Assembly (NCBI RefSeq): GCF_900105785.1
Contig: NZ_LT629799.1
Span: 3,100,001-3,164,000, forward strand
Source: Microlunatus sagamiharensis
GTDB lineage: Bacteria; Actinomycetota; Actinomycetes; Propionibacteriales; Propionibacteriaceae
Direction of reading: 5' to 3'
Length of the DNA stretch: 64,000 nt
This document shows, in pieces, positions 32,850-42,219 of this stretch; positions within the stretch are counted from its first letter, which is position 1, and each line of letters begins with the position of its first letter. The translations under genes and the position numbers were made by a program. Below the pieces are notes generated by a model. The model searched no databases and was not told the origin of the DNA. It was given only the letters and a program-made list of their open reading frames with translations.

Positions 32850-34121
32850 CTACTCCCCCAACCGCTGCTCGGCGGCGGCGAGGAGCACGCAGGTGGCCAG
32901 GCCGTCGATCGCGGCGGCGACGTCGGCGGGGGCCGGCATCGACGGGGCGATGCGGATGTTGCGGTCGCGGGGGTCGCGGCCGTACGGGAAGGCGGCGCCG
33001 GCGGCGGTCATGGCGATGCCGGCCTGCTTGGCCAGGGCCACGACGCGCGAGGCGGTGCCGTCGGGCACGTCGAGGCTGATGAAGTAGCCGCCCTCGGGGT
33101 CGGTCCACGAGGCCAGCTCGTGCTCGCCGAGGCGCCTGGTGAGGATCTCGGCGACCTGGTCGAACTTGGGCCGCAGGATCTCGCGGTGCGCGCGCATCAG
33201 GCGGCGCACGCCCTCGGCGTCGCGCAGGTAGAGCGCGTGGCGCAGGTGGTTGAGCTTGTCGGGGCCGATGGTCCGCACGGCGAGGTGGCCGAGGTACCAG
33301 GCGACGTTGGCCGGGCTGCTGCCGAAGAACGAGACACCCGCCCCGGCGAAGGTGATCTTGGAGCTCGAGGCGAAGACGAAGACGCGGTCCGGGTGCCCCG
33401 CCGCCTCGGCGAGCCCGAGCACGTCGATCGCCGGGCGCTCGTCCTCGGTGAGGTGGTGGACGGCGTAGGCGTTGTCCCAGAAGATCCGGAAGTCCGGGGC
33501 CGCGGTCTCCATCTCGACGAGCGCGCGGGTGACCTCCTCGGAGTAGACCGCGCCGTCGGGGTTGGCGTAGGTCGGCACGACCCACATCCCCTTGACGCTC
33601 GGGTCGTCGGCGACGAGGGCGCGGACCTGGTCGAGGTCGGGCCCGTGCGGCCCGAGGTCGACCGGGACCATCTCGATGCCGTACGCCTCGCACAGCGCGA
33701 AGTGCCGGTCGTACCCCGGCACCGGGCACAGGAACTTGACCGGCTGGTCGACCCAGCGGGGCCCGTCGGTGGTGCCCTTCAGGAGGCTGAAGACGAGCGC
33801 GTCGTGCATGATCGACAGGCTCGCGTTGTCGCCCGCCACGAGCTGCGCGGCCGGGACGCCCAGCAGCGGCGCGAAGATCTCGCGGACCTCGGTGAGGCCC
33901 TGCGTGCCGCCGTAGTTGCGGCAGTCGACGCCGGCGGCGTCGGTGTAGCGCCCGGCGCCCGGCAGCTCGAGCAGCTCGTTCGACAGGTCCAGCTGCGCCG
34001 CCGAGGGCTTGCCGCGCGTGAGGTCGAGCTTGAGGCCGCGCTCGAGGAGGGCGTCGTACGCCGTCTGCGACTCGGTGCGGAGGGCGACCAGCTCGTCTCG
34101 GGACAGCTCGGACAGGCGCAT
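32850..34121 (-). CDS. PLP aminotransferase, class Ic aspartate aminotransferase type
   Basis: The 423-residue enzyme belongs to the MocR-like Aminotran group that includes the mycobacterial aspartate aminotransferase Rv3722c. PLP-lysine is in SSSKITFAGAGVSFF; other motifs are GDNASLSIMHDALVF, PVPGYDRHFALCE, PTYANPDGAVYS and FWDNAYAVHHL. It probably transfers the amino group between aspartate and 2-oxoglutarate. ATG at 34121 lies 7 bases after TAGGAT, indicating a leaderless start only 50 bases from the divergent acyl-CoA ligase. Confidence 0.88.
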   Translation of the reverse strand: MRLSELSRDELVALRTESQTAYDALLERGLKLDLTRGKPSAAQLDLSNELLELPGAGRYTDAAGVDCRNYGGTQGLTEVREIFAPLLGVPAAQLVAGDNASLSIMHDALVFSLLKGTTDGPRWVDQPVKFLCPVPGYDRHFALCEAYGIEMVPVDLGPHGPDLDQVRALVADDPSVKGMWVVPTYANPDGAVYSEEVTRALVEMETAAPDFRIFWDNAYAVHHLTEDERPAIDVLGLAEAAGHPDRVFVFASSSKITFAGAGVSFFGSSPANVAWYLGHLAVRTIGPDKLNHLRHALYLRDAEGVRRLMRAHREILRPKFDQVAEILTRRLGEHELASWTDPEGGYFISLDVPDGTASRVVALAKQAGIAMTAAGAAFPYGRDPRDRNIRIAPSMPAPADVAAAIDGLATCVLLAAAEQRLGE

Positions 34122-34128
34122 GGCCTCG

Positions 34129-34134
34129 ATCCTA
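34129..34134 (-). promoter_or_regulatory. Leaderless -10 box for the aminotransferase
   Basis: Minus-strand TAGGAT is followed by 7 bases and ATG at 34121. Confidence 0.5.
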
Positions 34135-34171
34135 TCGAGCGGCGCCGCGCCGTCCCTGCCATTCTTGGCGG

Positions 34172-35752
34172 GTGACAGCGTCGTCGAGCACCGTCCCGCC
34201 GAGCCCCTCCGAGGAGGCGCGGACGAACCTCGCGCACTGGGTGCGCGAGCGGGCGCAGAGCCACCCCGACGCCGTCGCCGTGCGCCAGGGAGCCACGACG
34301 CTCACCTACGCGGGGCTCGACCGGGCCTCGGCGGCCTTCGCCGCACGGCTGCGCGACCTGGGCGTCGGACCGAGCGACCGGGTGGCGCTCGTCGCCCCCA
34401 ACGTGCTGGCCTTCCCCGTCGCCTACTACGCGATCCTGCGCTGCGGCGGCGTCGTGGTCCCGATGAACCCGCTGCTCAAGGCCGGCGAGGTCGCGTACAC
34501 GCTGCGCGACGCCGGGGCGCGGGTGGCCGTCGTCTTCGCCCTCTTCGCCGAGCAGGTCGGGGCGGCTGGGGTCGAGACGGGCACCGAGGTGGTCGTGGTC
34601 GCCCCCGGCGAGATCGAGGCCGCTCCCCCGGCCGACGCCGACGTGGACCTCGAGGTCGTCGACCGGGCGCCGGAGGACGTCGCCGTCATCCTCTACACCT
34701 CGGGCACGACCGGACGCCCCAAGGGCGCCGAGCTGAGCTTCGCCAACCTGCGCAGCAACGTGCTCGCCTGCGTCGAGACGCTCTTCCTCAACGGGCCCGA
34801 CGACGTGCTCTTCGGCGGGCTCCCGCTCTTCCACTCCTTCGGCCAGACCTGCGCCCTGAACACCGCGGTCGCGGGCGGCTCCTGCCTCACGCTGCTCCCC
34901 CGCTTCGACCCGCGCGAGGCGCTCGAGGTCGTGACGCGCGACCGCGTCACCGTCTTCCTCGGCGTCCCGACCATGTACATGGCGCTGCTCGGGGTGGATG
35001 CCAAGGACGCGTACGACACCAGCACCGTACGGCTGGGGGTCTCTGGCGGCTCGTCGCTGCCCGTCGAGGTGCTGCACGGGGTCGAGGAGGCCTTCGGGCT
35101 GAAGGTGCTCGAGGGCTACGGGCTGTCGGAGACCTCGCCGGTCGCCTCGTTCAACCACCCCGACCGGCCGCGCAAGGCGGGTTCGGTGGGCTTGCCGATC
35201 CGCGGGGTCGAGATGGCCCTGGCCCGCCCGCCCCAGGAGGACGAGGAGCCCGGCGCGGAGAGCGGCGTCGAGCTGCTCGACCCGGCCGACACCGACGCGG
35301 TCGGCGAGGTCGTCGTCCGCGGGGAGAACATCATGCTCGGATACCGCGGCAACCCGGACGCGACGCGGGCGGCGGTCCGCGAGGGCTGGTTCCACACCGG
35401 CGACCTCGCCCGGCGCGACGCCGACGGCTACTACTTCATCGTCGACCGGGTCAAGGACCTGATCATCCGCAACGGGTTCAACGTCTACCCCCGCGAGGTC
35501 GAGGAGGTGCTGTACGCGCACCCGGCCGTGGCCGAGGCCGCCGTCGTCGGCCTGCCCGACCCGGTCCACGGCGAGGAGGTCGGCGCGCTCGTCCAGCTCA
35601 AGGAGGGCGCCCAGGTCGGCGAGGACGAGCTGCGCGACTTCGTCGCCGAGCAGGTCGCCGCCTTCAAGTACCCGCGGGTGATCCGCTTCGGGCCGGTGCC
35701 CAAGGGCCCGACCGGCAAGGTCCTCAAGCGCGAGATCCACCTCGAGCGCTAG
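34172..35752 (+). CDS. AMP-dependent acyl-CoA ligase
   Basis: The 526-residue cytoplasmic adenylating enzyme resembles long-chain fatty acid-CoA ligases. Motifs are the P-loop YTSGTTGRPKGAELS, EGYGLSETSP, the hinge region GWFHTGDLARRD and VDRVKDLIIRNG, and the catalytic lysine in PKGPTGKVLKREI. Substrate chain length is not readable. GTG at 34172. It is divergent from the aminotransferase and convergent with the membrane esterase, with a large hairpin between. Confidence 0.9.
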   Translation: MTASSSTVPPSPSEEARTNLAHWVRERAQSHPDAVAVRQGATTLTYAGLDRASAAFAARLRDLGVGPSDRVALVAPNVLAFPVAYYAILRCGGVVVPMNPLLKAGEVAYTLRDAGARVAVVFALFAEQVGAAGVETGTEVVVVAPGEIEAAPPADADVDLEVVDRAPEDVAVILYTSGTTGRPKGAELSFANLRSNVLACVETLFLNGPDDVLFGGLPLFHSFGQTCALNTAVAGGSCLTLLPRFDPREALEVVTRDRVTVFLGVPTMYMALLGVDAKDAYDTSTVRLGVSGGSSLPVEVLHGVEEAFGLKVLEGYGLSETSPVASFNHPDRPRKAGSVGLPIRGVEMALARPPQEDEEPGAESGVELLDPADTDAVGEVVVRGENIMLGYRGNPDATRAAVREGWFHTGDLARRDADGYYFIVDRVKDLIIRNGFNVYPREVEEVLYAHPAVAEAAVVGLPDPVHGEEVGALVQLKEGAQVGEDELRDFVAEQVAAFKYPRVIRFGPVPKGPTGKVLKREIHLER

Positions 35753-35760
35753 CGCGGCAC

Positions 35761-35835
35761 GAGCCCGAGGACCCGGCCCGCGAGGACCGCGCCGCCCCGG
35801 GGGGACAGGGCGGCGCGGTCTCGCGCGCCGGGCTC
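35761..35835. terminator. Bidirectional composite hairpin
   Basis: A perfect 12-bp stem (35786-35797 with 35808-35819) is flanked by CGCGAG/CTCGCG and by GAGCCCG (35761-35767) with CGGGCTC (35829-35835). It lies between the convergent acyl-CoA ligase and esterase genes. Confidence 0.65.
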
Positions 35836-35855
35836 GGGGGCCGGGCGTGGGAGCG

Positions 35856-36899
35856 TCAGCCGTGGTGGCGGAAGAGCCACTCCAGGCTGCTCGGCAGGTA
35901 GGCCGCGTAGTTGCGGTAGTTGTGCCCGCCGGTCGGGAAGACCACCGACGAGACGCCGGGGTCGTGGCCGACGAGGCGGAGGAAGGCCTCCGTCATCGGG
36001 TACGAGTCCTTGTCCTGCGCCCCGGTGACCACCAGCAGCCGCCGGCCCCTCATCCCGCCCGCGTGGGCGTACAGCCAGGCGGGCGAGTTCTCCTCGCGCA
36101 CCTTGGGCCGGTTGCCGAAGAGGTTGCCGGTCGTGCGGTCGGTGAGCGGGGTGTAGTAGCCGCCCAGCCCGACCGCGGCGGCGTACTGCCGCGGGTGGCC
36201 GAGCACGAGCTTGGCCGCGCAGAACGCCCCCGTGCTCCAGCCGATCTCCGTCCACGGCTTGCCGTCGGTCGGCAGGTCGCGGTCCACGGCGTCGTACACG
36301 TCGTGGTCGAGCCAGGTCTCGGCCTGCGGCCCGCCGGGGACGTCGGTGCACTCGGTGTCGCGCGGCGGGTCGGTCATCAGCGGCGGGAAGACCGCGATGA
36401 ACGGGGCGACCCGGCCCTCGCGGACCTCTCGGCTGGCGGTCGCGGCGAAGTCGAAGTGGCTGAAGGTGGTCACCGGGTCGGAGGGCTGGCCGGGCAGGAA
36501 CATCATCACCGGGTAGCGCGTCGGGGAGGCCGGGTCGTAGCCCGGCGGCAGCCAGGCGAGCACCTGGTGGTCGCCCTCGTTGGTCGGGCCGCCCGCCACC
36601 GACAGCACCTTGAGCGTGCCCTGGCCCTGCGCGACCAGACCCGCGGTGCGGATGCCGGGCGTGGGCGCGGAGCGGCCGAGCAGGTCGTCCCAGGAGCTGT
36701 AGAAGCTGTACTGGTCGTTGACCGCGAAGAACAGGGCCGACCCCGCCACGGCCTGGCACAGCAGCACCCCGAGGAACCGCGACAGCGTGCCGAGCACCCG
36801 GCCGCGAGGACGTCCCCGCCAGCCCAGCGCCAGCGCCAGCGGCGCGAGCCCGGCCAGCACGAGCGCCAGCACGAGCAGCGAGTGGCTGGTCAGAGCCAT
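35856..36899 (-). CDS. Membrane-anchored esterase, esterase D / mycolyltransferase-like fold
   Basis: The 347-residue protein starts MALTSHS at ATG 36899, with GGAGGAGGG upstream. Two N-terminal membrane helices are followed by an alpha/beta-hydrolase domain of the putative esterase (PF00756) type: LPPGYDPASPTRYPVM, nucleophile Ser in GWSTGAFCA, and the His in PTGGHNYRNYAAYLP. It probably faces the outside of the membrane and hydrolyses or transfers an acyl group. The substrate is unknown. Confidence 0.82.
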   Translation of the reverse strand: MALTSHSLLVLALVLAGLAPLALALGWRGRPRGRVLGTLSRFLGVLLCQAVAGSALFFAVNDQYSFYSSWDDLLGRSAPTPGIRTAGLVAQGQGTLKVLSVAGGPTNEGDHQVLAWLPPGYDPASPTRYPVMMFLPGQPSDPVTTFSHFDFAATASREVREGRVAPFIAVFPPLMTDPPRDTECTDVPGGPQAETWLDHDVYDAVDRDLPTDGKPWTEIGWSTGAFCAAKLVLGHPRQYAAAVGLGGYYTPLTDRTTGNLFGNRPKVREENSPAWLYAHAGGMRGRRLLVVTGAQDKDSYPMTEAFLRLVGHDPGVSSVVFPTGGHNYRNYAAYLPSSLEWLFRHHG

Positions 36900-37005
36900 C
36901 GGTCCCTCCTCCACGTCGGCCGCCGTCCTCGGCCCCGACCCGGGGAGCGTGCCCGGCACGGCTGAGCCCGGGCTGTGCAGCGCCCGGTGGACCGGCCGGC
37001 GTGGG

Positions 37006-38448
37006 TCAGGTGGCGACGGGGAGCACGACCGTGAACCGGCACCAGCCCTCGGGCGTCACGCCGGTGCTGATCGTGCCCCCGTGCGCGTCGACGACGGCCG
37101 CGCTGATCGCGAGGCCGAGCCCGCTCCCCCCGGCCTCGCGGGCCCGGCCCGGCTCGAGGCGGACGAAGCGCTGGAACACGCGGAGCCGGTCCGCGGGCGG
37201 GACCGGCGGGCCGTCGTTGTCGACGTCGACGCGGACCTCGCGGGCCCCCGGGTGGACGGTGACCGCGACGCTCGAGGCGGCGTGGCGCACGGCGTTGTCG
37301 AGCAGGTTCCGGAAGACCTGGCTCAGCCGGCCGGCGTCGCCGGGCACCTGGGCCGGCGGCAGGTCGGCCCGGACTGACACCCCGCCCAGGGCGCGCAGCC
37401 GGCGCACCTCCCCCTCCAGGACGTCGTCGAGGTCCACGTCGCGCAGGGTCGGCAGCAGCGTGCGCGCGTCCGCCTTGGCCAGGGTCAGCAGGTCCTCGAC
37501 GAGGCCCTGCAGCCGCTGCACCTCCGAGCGCAGCACCGGCCCCAGCTCGAGCCGATCCACCGTCCCGCGGTCGTCGGCGGCCAGGTCGAGCGCCGCGACC
37601 AGCGTGGCCAGCGGGCTCCGCAGCTCGTGGCCCGCGTCGGAGAGGAAGGCCCGCAGCGCCTCGTCGGAGACCTGCAGCCGCTCGAGCATGGCGTTCATCG
37701 TCTGGGCGAGCAGCGCCACCTCGTCGCCGGTGGGCGGCACCGGCACCCGGGCCTGGAGGTGCTGCGCGTCCACCGCGGCCACCCGGCGCCGGATCTGCTC
37801 CACCGACTGCAGGGAGCGGCCGACGAGGAAGCGGACGGCGAGGCCCACGAGGAGCAGGAGCAGCGGGACGGCCAGGAGCAGGAAGAGCGCGACCGTGCGC
37901 ACCGTGTCGGCCTGGACCTGGACGGGGGCGGCGACCAGCACCCAGTACGGCTGGCCGTCGCTGACGACGCGGCGCACCGCCACGAGGTGGTCGTCGTCGT
38001 CGTCCAGCAGCGGCAGGTCGGGCAGCGCACCGATCACGGTGCGGTCGTCGGTCGGCCGCAGCGAGGACACCGGTGCCGCGGCCGCGCGGGGGTCGGAGGT
38101 GGCGAGCACCTGCCCCTCGGCACCGACGAGCTGCGTGACCGCCCCCCGCCGGCCGCCCCGCTCCACCGCGAGCGTGGCGGCGCGCAGCCCGTCGCTGCGG
38201 ACCAGCGCGGCGATGTCGCTGCTGCGGTTCGTCACCTCGGTCCGCACCGTCGAGACCAGCGCGGCCTGGAGGAGGACCAGCAGCACGGCCGAGCCGGCGA
38301 GCAGGGCCACGCCGACCACGACGACCGCGGTCACCACCGAGCGGCGGCGCAGGCCCCAGCGAGCGGGTCCCCAGACGCGCAGCAGTCCGCGGCGGGCGCC
38401 CTCGTCCGGGACCTCTTCGGCCGCCGGGGTGGAGGTCGTTCCGCTCAC
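37006..38448 (-). CDS. Two-component sensor histidine kinase
   Basis: The 480-residue protein has a membrane helix near residue 40, an extracytoplasmic sensor of about 130 residues containing a DDDDDH stretch, a second helix (VALFLLLAVPLLLLLVGLAV), HAMP (RSLQSVEQIRRRVAAVD), a dimerisation domain with phospho-acceptor His274 in SDAGHELRSPLATL, and an ATPase domain with N box VFRNLLDNAVRH and GGSGLGLAISAAVV. GTG at 38448 overlaps the stop of the PAP2 gene (GTGA). Its likely partner is the divergent OmpR-type regulator at 39439. Confidence 0.92.
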   Translation of the reverse strand: MSGTTSTPAAEEVPDEGARRGLLRVWGPARWGLRRRSVVTAVVVVGVALLAGSAVLLVLLQAALVSTVRTEVTNRSSDIAALVRSDGLRAATLAVERGGRRGAVTQLVGAEGQVLATSDPRAAAAPVSSLRPTDDRTVIGALPDLPLLDDDDDHLVAVRRVVSDGQPYWVLVAAPVQVQADTVRTVALFLLLAVPLLLLLVGLAVRFLVGRSLQSVEQIRRRVAAVDAQHLQARVPVPPTGDEVALLAQTMNAMLERLQVSDEALRAFLSDAGHELRSPLATLVAALDLAADDRGTVDRLELGPVLRSEVQRLQGLVEDLLTLAKADARTLLPTLRDVDLDDVLEGEVRRLRALGGVSVRADLPPAQVPGDAGRLSQVFRNLLDNAVRHAASSVAVTVHPGAREVRVDVDNDGPPVPPADRLRVFQRFVRLEPGRAREAGGSGLGLAISAAVVDAHGGTISTGVTPEGWCRFTVVLPVAT

Positions 38449-39281
38449 CGCCCCAGTGTGGTGCCGCCGTCGCCGGTGGCGCGTCCAGGCGGCGTGTCGG
38501 CGTCCGCGGGCAGGACGGGGTCGGGCAGGACGGGCCAGGTCGCGAGCAGCGCCGCGGCGACCCCGACGGCGGCGGCGCCGAGCAGCCAGCCGGCCAGGAC
38601 GTCGGTGGGCCACGCGTGCGCGCGGTCGAGCTGGCCCCAGGCCACGAGGCCGCTCAGCAGCAGGCCGGCCACGACGCACAGCACCCGGCCGGCCCGGCGG
38701 CGGACGAGGAGCACGCCCGTCACGGCCAGGCCGCCCCACAGCGCGACCGCCGCGGCGGTCCGGACGGAGGGGAAGGAGCCGTCGAAGACGGGGAGGCCCA
38801 GGAGGACGGTGGTCGAGGGCCGTACGCCGGAGAGGGCCAGCGCGAGGAGCTGGACCAGCGCGGTGGTGGAGACCGCGACGGCGAGCAGCCCCGCGCCGAG
38901 CACCGGGCGCCGCGCGCCGCGCCACAGGGCGACCACGGCCGCGACCGTCGCCGCGGCCACGAGCACCGGGGAGGCCAGACCGCCCGCGAGGTGGGCGAGG
39001 CCGGTCGCGGGTCCGTCGTCACGGAGCAGGTCGTGGTGCAGCAGGTTCCGCCGCACCACGACGTCGAGCCGGTCGTGCCCGCCGCTCGCCAGCACGGCGG
39101 TGGCGACGACGGCGAAGAGGGCGAGCGCGCCGGCCGCGAGCACCGTGCCCGCCCGCGCCACCCCGCGTACGGCGGCGCGCGGGTCCACCGCCGGAGCGGG
39201 AGGTGCCGCGGCGGACGGCGGGGGTCCGGCACCGGTGGTCGGGCGGCCGTGCCGGGCCGGCAGGAGCGGCGAGTGGCGCAC
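38445..39281 (-). CDS. PAP2-like membrane protein with altered active site
   Basis: The 278-residue protein has a Pro/Ala-rich N-terminus, about six membrane helices and the general PAP2 layout. The phosphatase motifs are damaged: the central PSGH reads PSVR (Arg174 in place of His) in GSFPSVRTAAAVAL, and the final motif is RAHAWPTDVLAG, with the His one residue further from the WPTD segment than usual. It may not be an active phosphatase. It is cotranscribed with the sensor kinase, so a sensing role is possible. GTG at 39281 has GAGGAGG upstream. Confidence 0.75.
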   Translation of the reverse strand: MRHSPLLPARHGRPTTGAGPPPSAAAPPAPAVDPRAAVRGVARAGTVLAAGALALFAVVATAVLASGGHDRLDVVVRRNLLHHDLLRDDGPATGLAHLAGGLASPVLVAAATVAAVVALWRGARRPVLGAGLLAVAVSTTALVQLLALALSGVRPSTTVLLGLPVFDGSFPSVRTAAAVALWGGLAVTGVLLVRRRAGRVLCVVAGLLLSGLVAWGQLDRAHAWPTDVLAGWLLGAAAVGVAAALLATWPVLPDPVLPADADTPPGRATGDGGTTLGR

Positions 39282-39303
39282 GGGTGATCCTCCTCACCCC
39301 GAC

Positions 39304-39360
39304 CTGTGGTCACACTGAGCACCGAGCGATCGCACCCGGCCGTGCTCAGCCCGATCACAG
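39304..39360. promoter_or_regulatory. Two-tier inverted repeat in the divergent kinase/regulator promoter region
   Basis: CTGTGGTC (39304-39311) and CTGAGCAC (39315-39322) are mirrored by GTGCTCAG (39342-39349) and GATCACAG (39353-39360), with matching 3-base gaps. The inner arms are perfect, the outer 7 of 8. The location between the PAP2-kinase operon and the regulator suggests an operator, although a hairpin is also possible. Confidence 0.5.
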
Positions 39361-39438
39361 GACCACGGTCGACCCTCGAGCCCGGTCGTGCGGGCGAGGT
39401 GGGGCACCGGAGGGTGCCCGGGGCGGGAAGGTGGAGCG

Positions 39439-40160
<722 letters not shown>

Positions 40161-40170
<10 letters not shown>

Positions 40171-40202
40171 GCGCTCGGACGCTCGACGGGCCTAGCCGCC
40201 GG
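40161..40202. terminator. Bidirectional hairpin between response regulator and treZ
   Basis: CCGGCG (40161-40166) pairs with CGCCGG (40197-40202), and GAGCG with CGCTC inside. Both convergent stop codons lie in the structure. Confidence 0.4.
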
Positions 40203-42012
40203 GCGTGAAGGACGTCGGGAGGTTCGGCAGCTCGACCTGCGCGACGAAGGCGCTGGTCGGGCCCAGGTGCAGCGTGCGGCCCTCGACCTCGGTCGAGCCG
40301 ACCGAGAGCAGGTGCCGGGTGACGGGCTCGTCGAGACCCACCTCGGCGGCGTCGCTGCCGAAGTTCACGGCCACGACCACGTCGTCGCGTCGCAGCACGA
40401 GCCAGCCCTCGTCGTCGTCGGAGCGGGAGTGCCCGGCGTCGAAGCGCGGGTCGGTGAAGGCCGGCACGGTCCGCCGGATCTCGAGCAGGCGCCGGTAGAG
40501 GTCGAGCAGCGTCGCATGGTCCCCGCCGGTGGGCTCGGACCAGTCGAGCTTGGAGCCGTGGAAGGTCTGCGGGTCCTGCGGGTCGGGGATGTTCGAGGTG
40601 TCCCAGGCCATGGCCTTGAACTCCTCCTTGCGCCCCTCCTGGACCGCCGAGGCCAGCTCGGGCTCGGGGTGGGAGGTGAAGAACTGCCAGGGCGTGCTCG
40701 CGCCCCACTCCTCGCCCATGAAGATCATCGGGGTGAAGGGGCTGAGCAGCGTGACGACCGCCGCGATCGAGAGCTGGTCGGTGGTCAGCCGCGTCGACAG
40801 CCGCGCGCCGGTCGCCCGGTTGCCGATCTGGTCGTGGTTGTCGGAGCAGACGACCAGGCGCCAGGTGCGCGTACGCAGGGTGTCGATGGGGCTGCCGTGG
40901 CTGCGGCCGCGGAACGACGAGCGCGTACCGGTGTGGAAGAAGCCCGCCTCGGTGACCTTGCCGAGCGCCTCGAGGGAGTCGAAGTCGGCGTAGTAGCCGC
41001 TCGTGTCGCCGGTGAGGCTGACGTAGAGGGCGTGGTGGAAGTCGTCGCTCCACTGGGCGTCGAGGCCGTAGCCGCCGCCCTCGCGCGAGGTGATCAGGCG
41101 CGGGTCGTTGAGGTCGGACTCCGCGATGAGCGACAGCGGCCGGCCGACGAAGGCGCTGAGCACCTCGGCCTCGATCGCGAGCTCCTCGAGGATGTGGGTC
41201 GCGCGGGTGTCGTGCAGGGCGTGCACGGCGTCGAGGCGCAGGCCGTCGACGTGGTAGTCGCGCAGCCACTGGTGCACGTTGTCGACGATGTAGGCGCGGA
41301 CCTCGTCGGAGTCCTCGCCGTCGAGGTTCGGGGACTCGCCCCAGGTGTTCGTGCCGCCGGCGTTGAGGTACGGGCCGAACTCGGGCAGGTAGTTGCCGCT
41401 CGGGCCCATGTGGTTGTAGACGACGTCCTGGATGACGCCCATCCCGCGCGCGTGGCAGGCGTCGACGAAGCGCTGGTAGGCCTCGGGGCCGCCGTACGCC
41501 TCGTGCACGGCGAACCACAGGACGCCGTCGTAGCCCCAGTTCCAGGTGCCGTTGTAGTCGTTGACCGGCATGATCTCGACGAAGTCGATGCCCAGCTCGA
41601 CGAGGTGGTCGAGCTTGCCGATCGCGGAGTCGAGGGTGCCGTCGGGGGTGAACGTCCCGACGTGCATCTCGTAGATCACGCCGCCCGGCAGCTGCCGGCC
41701 GGTCCAGCGCTCGTCGGTCCAGCCGAAGGCGAAGGGGTCGTACGTGCGCGACCAGCCGTGCACGCCCTCGGGCTGGCGACGCGAACGCGGGTCGGGCCGC
41801 ACCTCGCCGGAGCCGTCGAGCTCGTAGCCGTAGTCGAACTCACCGACGCCGGGCTCGCCCGAGGGGCCGGCGGGGAGGGTTCCGTCGACGGTCCACCAGC
41901 CCTCCTCGTCGCGGACCATCGGCAGGGTCGTCGCGGTGCCGCCGACGGGGCGGAGGTGCAGGGTCACCGTGCTCGGCACGGGTGCCCACACGGCGAACTG
42001 GGGGATGCTCAC
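40192..42012 (-). CDS. treZ: Malto-oligosyltrehalose trehalohydrolase TreZ
   Basis: TreZ releases trehalose from the malto-oligosyltrehalose made by TreY. The 606-residue protein has the N-terminal carbohydrate-binding module ([15 protein letters not shown]), then the GH13 barrel with [14 protein letters not shown], Asp261 in [12 protein letters not shown] (nucleophile), Glu298 in [10 protein letters not shown] (acid/base) and [14 protein letters not shown] at 42012 gives VSIPQF and has AGGAG 10 bases upstream; the longer frame to 42135 runs into an inverted repeat region and is rejected. treY lies 40 kb away. Confidence 0.95.
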   Translation of the reverse strand: MSIPQFAVWAPVPSTVTLHLRPVGGTATTLPMVRDEEGWWTVDGTLPAGPSGEPGVGEFDYGYELDGSGEVRPDPRSRRQPEGVHGWSRTYDPFAFGWTDERWTGRQLPGGVIYEMHVGTFTPDGTLDSAIGKLDHLVELGIDFVEIMPVNDYNGTWNWGYDGVLWFAVHEAYGGPEAYQRFVDACHARGMGVIQDVVYNHMGPSGNYLPEFGPYLNAGGTNTWGESPNLDGEDSDEVRAYIVDNVHQWLRDYHVDGLRLDAVHALHDTRATHILEELAIEAEVLSAFVGRPLSLIAESDLNDPRLITSREGGGYGLDAQWSDDFHHALYVSLTGDTSGYYADFDSLEALGKVTEAGFFHTGTRSSFRGRSHGSPIDTLRTRTWRLVVCSDNHDQIGNRATGARLSTRLTTDQLSIAAVVTLLSPFTPMIFMGEEWGASTPWQFFTSHPEPELASAVQEGRKEEFKAMAWDTSNIPDPQDPQTFHGSKLDWSEPTGGDHATLLDLYRRLLEIRRTVPAFTDPRFDAGHSRSDDDEGWLVLRRDDVVVAVNFGSDAAEVGLDEPVTRHLLSVGSTEVEGRTLHLGPTSAFVAQVELPNLPTSFTPGG

Positions 42013-42120
42013 GGCGTCGTTACTCCTGGTCAGGCACGTGGTCTGCGAAGGGGCAGGCGTCGCGGTGACGCTACCGGCGTTCGGGCAGCCGTGGCTGCGG
42101 GTCTTGCGGCTGCCCTCGTG

Positions 42121-42206
42121 CTGAGATCGCCTCACTCGATGCGCTCCACCACGCCCGGACGAGCCTGGGAGGCGGCGGGGGTCGCGATCGAGTGAGGGGA
42201 TCTCAG
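42121..42206. repeat. 86-bp element with long terminal inverted arms
   Basis: CTGAGATC and CTCACTCGAT (42121-42140, 2-base gap) are exactly mirrored by ATCGAGTGAG and GATCTCAG (42187-42206, 2-base gap), with 46 bases between. It lies 14 bases after murB and 109 bases before treZ. No target duplication was seen. It could be a murB terminator with a large loop or a small mobile palindromic element. Confidence 0.65.
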
Positions 42207-42219
42207 CAGGGCGCGGGGC

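Noticed and set aside
42121-42206. Insertion sequence with terminal inverted repeats
   Set aside because: There is no transposase and no target-site duplication; only a palindromic element or hairpin can be claimed.
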